This document shows positions 32,241-43,019 of a DNA stretch of 64,000 nt, one piece after another (position 1 is the first letter of the stretch; each line of letters starts with the position of its first letter). Made by a program: the position numbers and the translations under genes. Under the pieces are notes generated by a model. The model did not search any database, was not told the origin of the DNA, and worked only from the letters and a program-made list of their open reading frames with translations. The DNA is from Kappaphycus alvarezii (Eukaryota > Rhodophyta > Florideophyceae > Gigartinales > Solieriaceae), in assembly GCA_002205965.3 (NCBI GenBank), contig NADL03000483.1, forward strand, positions 1,240,001 to 1,304,000, read 5' to 3'.

Positions 32241-33400
32241 ACGACAATTCCGATATCGTGATGTGACAAGAACAAACTCCTGGCTTTGCTGTGGACTCAC
32301 GTGCCATGTTACGGCGGTTATATGTTTGTAGCTACTCGCCACTTTTCAACGACAAAACCAGCGGTGCACCCGCTTGTATCTTTCAAGACTTTGAAGCCCT
32401 ATATTCAATCAGGGCGCCAATCCCCAAGACTTTATCGAACGAGGAATTGGTTGTTGGTAGCCCACGAAACTAGTGCCTTGAAAGTCTTGAAAATTCCTAA
32501 GCGGGTCCATCGGGGGCACGCCTTGTTATCTGGACGTGCATGCGGGGGAAACGACCGTGGAAAGTTGTTTTCGTTTTTCACATCTCGTACGCCCTGAAAT
32601 TGCTCTAAACGGACGCCTCAGCAGCTCTGAAGAATATAGGAACATCTGTACATGACACAATACCTTGTACCGGCAGACGAGCATCGTTCCTGCCCCATCT
32701 TGCGGTCATTGCCTGTAAACTTCGCGTGTGTTTGTTGATTTATCCAACTGCATATACACTCAAAACTTAATGCAGTACAAAAAATTCGAATAATTTGATT
32801 CTGGGGTCCCAGGGCAGTGTTTGCATCATCATGGCATGAGCAGCCACATTCGAGGCAAGCTAGCCACCTAAACTGCTCTAAACCATATCTTTAGGCAGTG
32901 ATTAGAATGTGTTCTCGGCAACAGCAAATTTAGAGTGTTGACGAAAGTCGCTCCATCGGCTTGAGATGCCTCACTATGAATCCTTTGCGAAATAGTTGCT
33001 TTTTTTTGAAATTGCTACGGTAGCTAGCTCCATAGTTACCGAGATGACATCTCTGACAGAAACAACATTCTTCCCTTTGACAATCACTTCATATTTTAAA
33101 TTGTTCAATTTCGGCGCTCTGTAGGGTTTCTTTGACTGTCCAAGGGATTCTCTACATTACTTAAAGCTACAAAAGAGAGTGATGCCTAGTCGCCAACTTG
33201 CAAGGACATCTGCAAACGTTTTGTGCACTTCCTGGAGCAGCATCGTCGCTTTGTAACCCCCTGCATTTCTGCGCACGGGCGCGCTATGGATTGCCTTCTA
33301 ATTTTAGCCTCACTGCACATCAAGAAAGGTGCTCTCCGAGCATGCTACATCGTACCCTACAATTTACAATGACAGTTAATAAGGATATTTAGCTTCAACC
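32241..33400. other. No supported gene
   Basis: Short frames on both strands have no motifs and no palindromic repeats are present. AT content rises towards 33100. Confidence 0.4.
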
Positions 33401-34017
33401 TTTATGGCGCTTGGTGCGGCAATCTTCTGACAGGTGGACAGAAATCACGGGTAACTGCCCGTGCGAAAGAAGTCGCGAAAGACTCCATTACCTGCAGCCT
33501 CAAAGTTTCTTGTTTGAGCTTCCAACTAGGGGATATCTGTATTTTTGAGTGGAACAGACATCTGTTTCCAAGATTCAGACCACATTCGCACACACATTTG
33601 ATGCCAGTGGACTACTTGTTCCGCAGGGTTATGAATTTGTGTGTATCACCTCCCAATCGCCGAATGAAAAATGCGGTGTTGCTCAGCCTCAACTAATGTT
33701 GTATGTCATTTTGTACATTAATACCTATATCAAGTGACCTTTGCTTGGGCAACGCCCGTACATCCGGAAGATTGAAATTCGTTACTTGTGAAGATAAAGT
33801 TTGCCTGATCCCCAGACTTCATGCCATCTCCATCCCTGCCAGAGTAAGGATTTTGGGAAAAGTACCACTGAAAGACTGTGGAAGAAAGGTATTTTTCTTC
33901 TGTGACTTTTTGGTACACAAATCAGGAGATTTTAAGCCGTCTTCATCACCGCGCAAAGATTCGCATTCTAGACAGGTAACCAAGTTGTTTCTTCTAACCT
34001 TCATTATTAAATGCTGA
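33401..34017 (+). CDS. Hypothetical, possibly a cupredoxin-like secreted protein
   Basis: Two plus-strand frames join into LSFQLGDICIFEWN followed by SVSKIQTTFAHTFDASGLLV and PQGYEFVCITSQSPNEKCGV. The GD-x-FEWN start and later C spacing recall blue copper (phytocyanin) domains, but the metal ligands are not convincing. A further frame (33703-34017) contains DLCLGNARTSGRLKFVTCED and may be a later exon. Frames are broken and no start is clear. Low confidence. Confidence 0.25.
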
Positions 34018-34544
34018 ACTGCACTCACCATTCAGCTATACAATCAAAACAGCGACAAACGATTCCCAACAAAGTTGCACGTTATTATCATGTACACTGT
34101 ACCGAGAATATTTCAGAGGGGCGACATTGCAAATAATTAGAAAGGGAGTGCTCGTTCGATTTGATTGAAGATGATTTAGCATTCCGGGTAAGTTCCGCCA
34201 CGGGATATCGTATTCATGCTCTTGAGGCTATCCTTAATTTCACCGTTACGTTTCTCTCAAACACCAAATTACTCTCGCAGAGAGCTAGAATAATTATGCA
34301 CTCCCGCAGGTGTACATGTACACTACGTAGGTAAACACACCTGGGAATTCTCCTGACGCTGGTATTAATGAGCCTCAACGTTCCGTCGACATGATACTTT
34401 GACTAAACCACTTTTCAATTTTTTGCTTCTTGCTGTTGCACGCCGGCATCCAACTTTTACATCTCTCGTAGTGAACAACAAAGTATCTTCTCGTCGTACG
34501 GTAGCTTATACAGCTGAACTCAGTGCCCAAAAAGTGAAACACAG
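34018..34544. other. Intergenic, AT-rich
   Basis: No frame with motifs. It would hold the promoter of copy B of the secreted family. Confidence 0.4.
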
Positions 34545-35445
34545 ATGGCTCTAAAACGCTCTTCAACTTTTCTTTTTGCCCTCTTGGCCGCTTTTTAATC
34601 TCCAAATCTACGGACGTCGATCCTTGCCGATATGACGATGACAAGTGCAGCTGTAAAATTGGAGCAGCAAATCAAGGAATCTGCTGGGACAAGATTGCCA
34701 ATCTACCAGGCCAGTGCACTAAAAGATTCTGCAGAGCCGGTTGGACGTGTGCATGTGCAGGTCGAACACATGTCTGCAATGTTGGACCGAAAACTGTCAA
34801 CGCCTTAAAAAATGAAGCCGATGCTGCATTGGCGACTGCAGAATGTGAGTCTTCGTCGAGATCTATGGTTCAATCGCAAGACATCATTCTTGGAACTCTG
34901 AAACTTCATATCTCGAGGCCGGATTGAAAAGCCAACGATTGTGCTCAAATTGCGTGGTGGCACACGGCGTATTACTCGGAAATAGAAAAATTGTCGATGG
35001 GATTTCAACTGCCGACGATGCGACTGTTGATGCGAATTGTCTGCTCGCGAGGATCATTCTTTACTTGAGCTACGCCCAGGAGATCTCATCGCTTTCAGGT
35101 TTAAGGAAGCCTCATATTATTGCTACAATCATTTTGCTGAGATGGTTTCAATGGAGTCCAATAACATCTTCCTCTTCTTCGGTGACTACTTTCTACGCAC
35201 GCGGCTTTTCGGAAAACTGGTTTCTTCCGTCGTTCTTGCTCACTGCAGATAAGACGGCCGCTGATGAGAGTGAGCCTGACTTGACCAAGTTTCTTCCACT
35301 CCGCAGAAACAAACTTTCTAGCAATACGCCTCTTATCGATGGGACTGACTACTGGGAACCGCGTGATGATAGCAACGCGGATAACAACGCTCTAACTGGT
35401 ATTATAGAATTGAGATTGCGGAAAACTTATCCGGCCCTACAGTGA
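34545..35445 (+). CDS. Secreted cysteine-rich family protein, copy B
   Basis: The best-preserved N-terminus of the trio. The ATG at 34545 gives the signal peptide MALKRSSTFLFALLAAF, which runs on after one base (T6 read as T5) to DVDPCRYDDDKCSCKIG and NQGICWDKIANLPGQC, TKRFCRAGWTCACAGRTHVC. The cysteine spacing is C-x6-C-x-C-x9-C-x10-C-x4-C-x5-C-x-C-x6-C. A second domain follows: CAQIAWWHTAYYSEIE, LELRPGDLIAFRFKEASYYC, YNHFAEM, and FSENWFLPSFLL, ending GIIELRLRKTYPALQ. Several frame shifts occur after 34850. It has no intron at the copy A site. Function unknown; extracellular by inference. Confidence 0.65.
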
Positions 35446-35707
35446 GCTCTAGTCACTCAGTATCAATCAAATAGCAATCTAAGTACCATTGTTTCCAGTG
35501 AAAATTACCATGTGGCTGTCTTTCGCACACAATCGCTCGCTTGAACGGTCCAGCTTTTTGACGAATACAATCTAATAAATCTTGAGCATAAGACTCACCA
35601 ATACCCTACAAGGAATCCTTTGAATAGTAGTAGATACAATGAAATTTCGAGTGATATTTCGTCCGATTTGCGAGGAGTAACCAATTGTAACTTTCTGCTC
35701 TACTTGT

Positions 35708-36723
35708 TTACGAAATGGCCATTCCTATTCTGCTATTACAAAATTCTGATTCTCCAATAAGTATTTGTAAGCTCAGTATTTTCAATACCATAATTATCGT
35801 TTGTGTTTGAGGCAATCGATGACCGCCAATTGCTACCTCGACAAAGTCTGTCGAGAACCAATCGTTCTCAAATATATTTGAGAAGCGGTGAGTTACTAAG
35901 GCTGCGTTCGATGTGTCTGTGACTGTTCCGTTGATATTTAGCTCAGAAATGCTGTTATAGCACGAATACGGTGCATCTTTCCACCGAAAGCCTGGTTTTG
36001 TTGCACGCGCGAAACACATTTGAAAGAAAAAACTATGTCAGGAGCCAAAAATAAAAGTCAAAACTGAGGATAATTCACAAGAGTAGGACACAAAGAACCA
36101 ACCTATGACAGATCCAGAGCGCAGCGGAAGGTTGTTCCAGTCACTCAGTGATGCTTTGACAGTTGCCAAATTTGAAGAGGTTACCGTAGTCGGAGAGTCA
36201 AAGCTGTTCTGCAAAACTCCGTCAAGCCACCATGCGAATATTTGACATTGCTGGTCAAGAAGTCCAGTGTCAGAAAATTGCGGATGAAAAAAGCCAAGTT
36301 GGAAGCCGGAGCTGGTAATTGTTCTTTGAGATGTGAGTCGGCAAGGGACATCTTCAGTCTGTTCAAAGTCATTGAAATCAATAAGTGTAAACATCGATAT
36401 CTGCTTGGTCACAAAAGTAGTCGCCTCACACATCGCAAAGCCATCCTGCATCACACGTCCTTTTCGCGCAAAGGTCTACGCCGACAGAATTGGTACTTGT
36501 TCGCTCGTAGCTGGCGGTAAAAAGACGAAAATGGTAAGAGTCGATATGATTCAGTTGTGGGTTGCAATTACCGGAAAATGACCGAAGAGTTCCAGCTTAC
36601 CATGATCCTTCGAGGAACCAAATGAGCAAGCACACATTGTTTCGTTGTAAAGGCACTCTTGGCCGAGGGAAAGACGAATATAAAGAAAGAGAAAGAAAGG
36701 AGGTATGCCGCAATGGTTGTCAT
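35708..36723 (-). CDS. Secreted cysteine-rich family protein, copy C
   Basis: The ATG at 36723 gives a strong signal peptide, MTTIAAYLLSFSFFIFVF, then (one base restored, CCCC read as CCC) QECLYNETMCACSFGSSKD. An intron (about 36506-36600, GTAAGC..CCGCCAG) leads to LCAKRTCDAGWLCDV, a shorter cysteine block. The second domain reads QCQIFAWWLDGVLQNSFD, WNNLPLRSGSVIG, then across a second intron (ATAG|GTTGGT..AACCAG|GCTTTC) FRWKDAPYSCYNSISELN, INGTVTDTSNAAL and FENDWFSTDFVE. It aligns throughout with copies A and B but is the most divergent. The last third has drifted. Function unknown. Confidence 0.6.
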
Positions 36724-37799
36724 TTTCTCTTGCAACAACTTTGAGGAAGGAGGTGCGCACAAGCCAAGTATACAATGTGTTGCAAGAAACTTTAGTGAGT
36801 ACCGATTTCACAAGATGGCCAGTGAGAATTTCAGTCGGAGAGGAATAAATACCAGGGATGCGGGCTCGATGATTGAACAAAACAGAACCAGAGATGAGAA
36901 TGCAATGCTTTCCCGTTAGCATTTGATATGTTCATGTGCAGAGGATGTAGTATGCGTCGAAAAGAGTACGTGGCAGAGACTTGATAACATGGAAGGAAGG
37001 ACCTTTTTAAGGAGTCGTTTCATAAAAAGGGGGCATCGAGTTAGTGTATCCAAGATTCTGCTAGCATTGGAACCCGAAGAAAATGTCTTTTGTTTACAAA
37101 TTCGTGACCTGTTACTTGCAAGAAAAAAACTTAAATGCAGTCTATCATTTAACTCAAGAACTATGCACGTGTGCGGGATATTGCTAATCAATGAAAAATG
37201 CAACGTTTGGCATGCGAAGTAAATTATGAAAGCTCGCTGAAGTAAGGCATTTCACCCCCAGACTTGCCCTGCAATACAACTTGCCAGTTACTTTACGAGA
37301 CAATCTTGTTTCGAAACAAGTTAAACGGACCATCGAGCGTTTCCAATGCGCGTTGCTACCCTGATGAGCGACGCACCTTCCGGTTTCAAACACTGAATAA
37401 ACAAACGAGAAGGTCGAACAATGCAATGATCGAGCGCGCACGGTTAGGACCAATTATTGATTCATTACGTATTTCAAAAAGTGCAAACAAACTGTAATGA
37501 AGCTCTTCTTACAGCACCAGCAACCTTACCCAAGGATCAGCCCGGATCAAATCTAATCCGTCCCATTCAAGGCAGATATGCAATTCAGCGCCCAGCCATG
37601 CATGAGATCAATGCTATGAACTTAATTTGATTTGCAGAGACAGGAGCATTTTACCTACCCGTAAAGGGGGGAAAATTGGTTTAGTTTACTGCGAGTAATG
37701 GAACGGTTGAGAGTCCTCTGTATTTGTAATCAAACCATTGGCGGGACCTACATTGCAAGTGCTTGAGCGTGTGTACCAGCTAGAAAGTAGCTGGTAGAC
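36724..37799. other. No supported gene
   Basis: Frames up to 99 aa on either strand (36551-37222) overlap copy C or one another and show no domain. No repeats are seen. Confidence 0.4.
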
Positions 37800-38335
37800 C
37801 GTTGACAAGCAGGCTGCGTTAGGAAGTGACCATCAACGCCGCGTGTCGTTGGAGGAGAATTGTCCTCACCCTGGATATTTGGTCCAGGGCTCGGTTGGCG
37901 ACTGCTCGGGCTACCTCGTGATGTGGCGGAACGCTTCGGGATGCACCCCCGAGTGTGGAGATAGGAACGGGCACGAGTCTGTTCCTGCAGGTAAGCTGGC
38001 TAAGAATCCCTGGTATTTTCGGAGCTTGTCCGCGTGGGCTGCGTTCAAGCTGGCAAGGGGGTTGAATGTTTTCATTCTGAGGTGAGAGGGGGCCAGCGGG
38101 TTCACGAAGGTCACATCGAAGTAATCGTGCCGCCAGTGGCGCCCGTTGCCCTGATGTCCGGCCTGTTTTGTGTTCCCCGTGCGACCGGGGCTCGACGGCA
38201 GGATGCCTTGCGCCAAGGCTCAGGTCGTTACTTAGTAGGGTGACCTGGTCATCGTGGCGGACGATCCGTTGCGCTCCGTACCTGCAGTGGATCAAGTGGT
38301 CGCCGTGGCGTCCACTGTTTCCGGGCAAACCGACT
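37800..38335 (-). mobile_element. LINE 3' fragment A (RT C-terminal region)
   Basis: On the minus strand GRHGDHLIHCRYGAQRIVRH matches the cysteine/histidine motif found after the reverse transcriptase of many non-LTR elements. DVTFVNPLAPSHL and LPAGTDSCPFLSPHSGVHPE follow in another frame. The tail near 37815-37870 (VRTILLQRHAALMVTS) recurs at 55045-55120, in fragment B. There is no sequence of the element above 38335, so the copy is 5'-truncated, as LINE insertions often are. Confidence 0.6.
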
Positions 38336-38602
38336 CTTGGACCTACCGTAAAGTACAGTGTCTGTAGTATCTCAAGTTACTACTGTCTGCATAAACGGCG
38401 ACTCGGATAAACACAAATGTGCAGCTCAGGCAAACATTGTATTGTACAGCTTCCCACGTCGTTTTTACCAACAAAAGTCAAAAGCCAATTCAAGGATTTG
38501 CAGTGGGTAGTGACCTTCGCGATCTCACATCATTCCCCACACGGACCCGATTCGAGAACCACGCCCCCTTAACAAAGCCCAAACAAACCCTTTCCTGCAG
38601 CC

Positions 38603-39661
38603 ATGTCAACAACCACGACATTCCCCTCCACCGAGCTTTCGCAAACGACATTCTCTAATACTCCTACACTTCCCACCCCCCGCATCGCTTCTCTTCTCCC
38701 AGGTCTTACCGACGTACTCCACGACCTCAACCTCTCATCCCATGTCGTCGCCCATTCTCATGAATGCACCGCAACCGCTATCCCCGTCACGCATCCCAAA
38801 CTACCCACCACCCCGTCGCTTCCCGTATCTCAAATTACCCCCGGCTGGCGCGCTGTCAACAGCACCCACCCCCTCGCCCTCTCCTCCACACTCTCCGACA
38901 TCCTCTCCTACCGTCTCTGTTCCTTTTACCGGGTAGACCTTTCTGCCCTCGCAGCCACATCCCCATCCCTTCTTCTCACCCATATTGCACCGCCGAAATC
39001 CCCACATCAGCCGGACATTGATGCCATTTGCACTTTGGCCAAACATCTGATTCCATCTTTGCGTGTCGTCATTTCTGCAAACTGCCAAACTCTGCACCAC
39101 GTGTTTCAGCTTCATCGCGACGTCGCCGTTGCAATTGATCGCCAGGAATTAGCCGTTTATCCTGTAGCTTGCGCTCGCGGTCGTCTCGAGTCAATTCGCG
39201 CCTTCTCTCGCACAGCATCCCAAAAATTGAAACGCCAGCCTCCTCGTGTGGCCGTTGTGCAATGGCCGGACCCGTTATATTTGGCGGGAGATTGGGTGCC
39301 CGCCGTGGTGGCGTTGGCTGGTGGGCGAGATGATGGAGCGACCACAGAAGGAGGCCCTTCCGTTGCGGTAGACATTGGACATTTACGAAACGTTGATATT
39401 GTTGTGTTTGGGGTTTGCGCGGTAGACTTACCAGGGTGTCGGAAAATAGCTCACGATTTTTGGAGGAGAGCTGGCCCTGACTTGACAAACTGGGACGGAA
39501 GATTCGTTGTCACAGATGCTACAAGACTGTTTTCAAGAGTCGCGTTAGGGACGGTGACGCAGTCAGCAGAAGTCCTTGCGGAAATAATAATGGGACACAA
39601 CAAATTCGGACACCAGGGAATCCTATGGGAGCATTGGAAGCTCACAAGCGAGCAGAGGTGA
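38603..39661 (+). CDS. BtuF-like substrate-binding fold protein
   Basis: A single clean frame of 352 residues. It resembles periplasmic binding proteins of the BtuF/TroA class, which in bacteria bind cobalamin or metal chelates for ABC uptake. Matching positions: RIASLLPGLTDVLHDL at residues 27-42, HSHEC at 51-55, TLSDILSYRL, a central long helix, VVQWPDPLYLAGDWVPAVV with LAGG, and NVDIVVFGVCAVDL in the second lobe. There is no lipoprotein signal or clear secretion signal; the first 25 residues are S and T-rich and could target an organelle. No transporter partners are adjacent. Presence in an alga suggests bacterial ancestry. Cobalamin binding is an inference from family, and the pocket residues were not tested. 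Confidence 0.65.
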   Translation: MSTTTTFPSTELSQTTFSNTPTLPTPRIASLLPGLTDVLHDLNLSSHVVAHSHECTATAIPVTHPKLPTTPSLPVSQITPGWRAVNSTHPLALSSTLSDILSYRLCSFYRVDLSALAATSPSLLLTHIAPPKSPHQPDIDAICTLAKHLIPSLRVVISANCQTLHHVFQLHRDVAVAIDRQELAVYPVACARGRLESIRAFSRTASQKLKRQPPRVAVVQWPDPLYLAGDWVPAVVALAGGRDDGATTEGGPSVAVDIGHLRNVDIVVFGVCAVDLPGCRKIAHDFWRRAGPDLTNWDGRFVVTDATRLFSRVALGTVTQSAEVLAEIIMGHNKFGHQGILWEHWKLTSEQR

Positions 39662-39869
39662 CCCTCTCGCAAACAGAAAATAGGTTAGTTTGTGAGCGTC
39701 TCCTGTCTCTGAGTGAACTGATTCACTGAGTGGAGAGACCAAACGCGCTTATCTTGTACTGACTACTGCTTGGCCACTGTGTAAGAGCAAGTTTGTTCAT
39801 TTTAAGGCCAATGAGGGATTGCGTAGTTCGACGAGATGTAATCAGTCCCTGTCAATATTCGTCCATACT
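39662..39869. other. Short convergent intergenic gap
   Basis: Shared 3' flank of the BtuF-like gene and HFM1. No hairpin or repeat stands out. Confidence 0.4.
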
Positions 39870-42800
39870 CTAGAATAGGTTCCTGAACGCCTCGTCGTAT
39901 TCCCGTGCGATAGAATTCTGTTCCGAGAGTTTGTCGCGTGTTGTGAAGTAAATTTCAGTATCTCCGCTGGGCTCTGCACTAGATGCAGCTCTCCGTTTCA
40001 CAACTGCACTTACGGTCGCAGTACTTTCTCCGGCAACTTTGCAGGTGTCATCAGTCGTGCTGTGTGTTCCGTATTCGCCACAGTCTCTTCTTTCTTGGAG
40101 GGTAGGGTTTCCTCCCTTAGAGATGGTGCCACTTTTACATGGAGTGCTCGAAGACATCTTCATTGATGGGTGTTTATTGTCGGGATCCTCCCGGTTCCCC
40201 AAAGCGACATGCTCGCGTTTGACGTCGCTAGCTGAAGCAGAGGTTGCTTTTCTAGGCTTGAAATGTCCCCCTGTTTGCAATGTCTTCGACTTTACGAATC
40301 CTCGAGTGAGAGCTTGCGGAAGAGAGGTTTGAACGAATTTTTTTGATATGCGACCGTTTGTCACCGACAGTTTCGATGTTTGCTGGTGAGCGTTCTTAGT
40401 TACCATATTAAGTTCAATGCCTTCCCTTGCAGTAGGATGGTCATCACAACTGAGCACATTCTTCTCATCAACTCCGACAATGCGGTCGGAGCCAACAAGG
40501 ATGTCAATCCATTTTCTTCGTCGGGGGTCTCTTTCCCGCGGAATCTCAAATGTGAAATGATGTTCATCTTGTGCCATCGTAAAAACTTGGATGTCAATCA
40601 AACCTCTGGCATGAGAGCCAACAAGCAAAAAACCACGCTCTCCCCTACGAGCGCTAGGAAACCAACTCCCGGTTTGAGAGGACAGTTTCACGTGGACGTT
40701 TACTCGTTGTACCCTGCTACTGCCACTCCCATCGAACATGAAATGAGTTTGCAAATGAAACCTCGGAAAGAGTTTCAGTTTCTCCAAAATTTTCTCCCCG
40801 ACTGGAACCTTTGAGCCGATGATACCATCGATTCGGGCCCTTTCCGTCCCTGCAAGACTTTGAATTGTTGCGACTCCTTTTCTTGAAAGTTGGCGCACGT
40901 ATGCCGGATTTAGCCCGGGAATCTGGTGGAGAACAGTGGCACCATCCCAAAAAGTGCGATTCGGCAGCCCACGGCACACTTGTAGGACAGAAAGCAGAGA
41001 CTCGTAAGGCAGCTTAATGGCCTTACCCAGCACAAGGGCTACCAAGCAGCTGCAGACTCGAGTTGCAGCTTGTAACAGCGTCTGCGCTTCACTCCGAAGC
41101 GCGAAATCGACTTTGTTTGATTCCAGGCTGCCGGACATTATCATTTGCAGAAGAACAAGAACCTTGTCCTCAGCATCCTTAACTTTTCCACGAATGTTGA
41201 AGCGTAGGTTTTCTTTCCATTCATTCAAATTCTTCCTCTCAGAACGCCGAATCACTACGTTTTCGAGAACATCTGAGCAGGAAGTAATAACGTTCAAAAC
41301 TTGGAATGGACTAGAGGCGTTTGGGATTTGCGTGATAAGGTGCTTCATCGTCGGGAAAGATAAACCATGTTTTGCCATTAGCTTGCCGGCCAGAGTGCTC
41401 CCAATCCCGAAGTGATCTTCGTCGTATAAGAGAAGTTTACTATCAGCGAGCTCGCGGATAGTCTTAAGTGCGATGTTTGTCGCTCGAGGAACCGTTTCGT
41501 TGACATCATTTCTGGCTTCCGTGGAAAACATGTTTTTCTGACGGACCCATAGAAACGTGCTAGACAGATAAGAAACCGCCATCGGTAAATCTGTGATAAA
41601 CTGTCGAGCAATCTCTGCATTCAAGCATTCCACAATGGCCGAGCCTAACTTGCTCTCGATATTGGAAGGTGTCGCCTCTTCGATATTTTCATACAACCTT
41701 GTAGTGGTACTCGAGGTCATAATGGCTACCACACCCTTTGTGTCAAGACCAGGTCGCCCCGCGCGTCCGCACATCTGCATGAGTATATTGCGATCGTACT
41801 CTCTTAGCTCGCCATCGTGATAAACTGATGTACCGGCGATGATAACCAGACGTGCCGGCAGATTGACACCTTGAGCAAGAGTGCTTGTTGAAAAAAGGCA
41901 CTGGATCAAAGACTCCCGAAATAAACTCTCGACCAGCTGCCGGCTTTGGGGATTCATTTCTGCGTTGTGAATCGCCACACCACTCGGAAGCAAACGAGCC
42001 AGCACTTTATCGCGACAAGTCGACGCCCTGCTGTTGAGCTTTCGTATTTGCTCAGAGGAGAGAGCCATTGTTAGAGGATTCGCTCCTCTAGTCGTTGAGT
42101 TGCTACTTTTGGTCAGCTTTTCAACAAGGGCCATCGCTGAAAGCGCAGTTTGACGGCGTGATGTGCAGAAGACAAGGGTAGGTTTTCCATCACTGAGCTG
42201 AAGAATAATTTGCAAGATACGACTGTCATAAACCTTGGCGGCCTGCCACCGGTTCCGAATGAAATATCCAAAAACCTTAAAGTCAAGACTGACCGGTCTG
42301 TAGTGGGCACCAAAAACCTTGATGTGGTCGCGACTAACACGAAGCCATTTACCTACATCGCCTGTGTTTCCAATAGTAGCAGAAACCGCAATGACGCGAA
42401 GCTGAGAGCCAATGGATGACAAGTTTGTGTTTCTCGATTGATCGTGAGAGACAAGCATTCGGGTCACGACTGACTCTAACGTTGCACCGCGAGACTCTCC
42501 GATATGGTGGACTTCATCTAGCATCAACAGAGAGACATGACCTGCAAAATCGAAAGTGTGATTCAAACCGCTGTTCCTGGTTATACTGTCCCACTTCTCC
42601 GCAGTGGTTAAGATTAAGTCTGCGTTGTTGAGCCTGGCATCAGACATGGATGGCGAAATATCTCCAGTAACAGATTCAACGCGGAGACCGGTGCATCCAA
42701 ACCTTGTTTGCCAATCGTGCTGCTTCTCGGCACACAAGGCCTTTGTGGGGGCGATAAAGACGGCCTTCCCGGTAAGACCAGTCGGGCCGAGGCGGGTGGA

Positions 42801-43019
42801 ATGGACAGATTCTAAATTCTTGTGAACATGGCGTAGAATTGCAAGCTCAAAGCATACCGTCTTGCCAGAGCCTGTGGGGGCAGAGATGAGGAGATTTTCA
42901 TCGGAACTCCATGCCTCTAAGCATTGAGACTGCATGTGGTTGAACGTCTGAAACGGAAGGACATTGCAAAGGTAAGGCGGCAATATTGTAGAGACCTGGC
43001 ATAGGTGGGATTCCGTCAT
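39870..43019 (-). CDS. HFM1: Meiotic ATP-dependent DNA helicase HFM1/MER3
   Basis: A superfamily 2 Ski2-like helicase that unwinds recombination intermediates and promotes interfering crossovers in meiosis. One uninterrupted frame of 1049 residues, without introns. Walker A APTGSGKT is at 47-54, TTAEKWD at 138-144, DEVH at 168-171, SAT at 213-215, CTSRRQT at 285-291 and QMCGRAGRPG at 415-424. The winged helix and a Sec63 domain follow, with VIRRSERKNLNEWKENLRF, the block that separates HFM1 from other Ski2-like helicases. GLNPAYVRQLSRKGVATIQS is the helix-hairpin-helix region. The last 200 residues are low in complexity. Its presence implies a meiotic toolkit. ASCC3 or Brr2 are excluded by the single helicase cassette. 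Confidence 0.9.
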   Translation of the reverse strand: MTESHLCQVSTILPPYLCNVLPFQTFNHMQSQCLEAWSSDENLLISAPTGSGKTVCFELAILRHVHKNLESVHSTRLGPTGLTGKAVFIAPTKALCAEKQHDWQTRFGCTGLRVESVTGDISPSMSDARLNNADLILTTAEKWDSITRNSGLNHTFDFAGHVSLLMLDEVHHIGESRGATLESVVTRMLVSHDQSRNTNLSSIGSQLRVIAVSATIGNTGDVGKWLRVSRDHIKVFGAHYRPVSLDFKVFGYFIRNRWQAAKVYDSRILQIILQLSDGKPTLVFCTSRRQTALSAMALVEKLTKSSNSTTRGANPLTMALSSEQIRKLNSRASTCRDKVLARLLPSGVAIHNAEMNPQSRQLVESLFRESLIQCLFSTSTLAQGVNLPARLVIIAGTSVYHDGELREYDRNILMQMCGRAGRPGLDTKGVVAIMTSSTTTRLYENIEEATPSNIESKLGSAIVECLNAEIARQFITDLPMAVSYLSSTFLWVRQKNMFSTEARNDVNETVPRATNIALKTIRELADSKLLLYDEDHFGIGSTLAGKLMAKHGLSFPTMKHLITQIPNASSPFQVLNVITSCSDVLENVVIRRSERKNLNEWKENLRFNIRGKVKDAEDKVLVLLQMIMSGSLESNKVDFALRSEAQTLLQAATRVCSCLVALVLGKAIKLPYESLLSVLQVCRGLPNRTFWDGATVLHQIPGLNPAYVRQLSRKGVATIQSLAGTERARIDGIIGSKVPVGEKILEKLKLFPRFHLQTHFMFDGSGSSRVQRVNVHVKLSSQTGSWFPSARRGERGFLLVGSHARGLIDIQVFTMAQDEHHFTFEIPRERDPRRRKWIDILVGSDRIVGVDEKNVLSCDDHPTAREGIELNMVTKNAHQQTSKLSVTNGRISKKFVQTSLPQALTRGFVKSKTLQTGGHFKPRKATSASASDVKREHVALGNREDPDNKHPSMKMSSSTPCKSGTISKGGNPTLQERRDCGEYGTHSTTDDTCKVAGESTATVSAVVKRRAASSAEPSGDTEIYFTTRDKLSEQNSIAREYDEAFRNLF

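Noticed and set aside
39870-43019. ASCC3 or Brr2 helicase
   Set aside because: Only one helicase-Sec63 cassette, and the HFM1-specific block after the winged helix is present.
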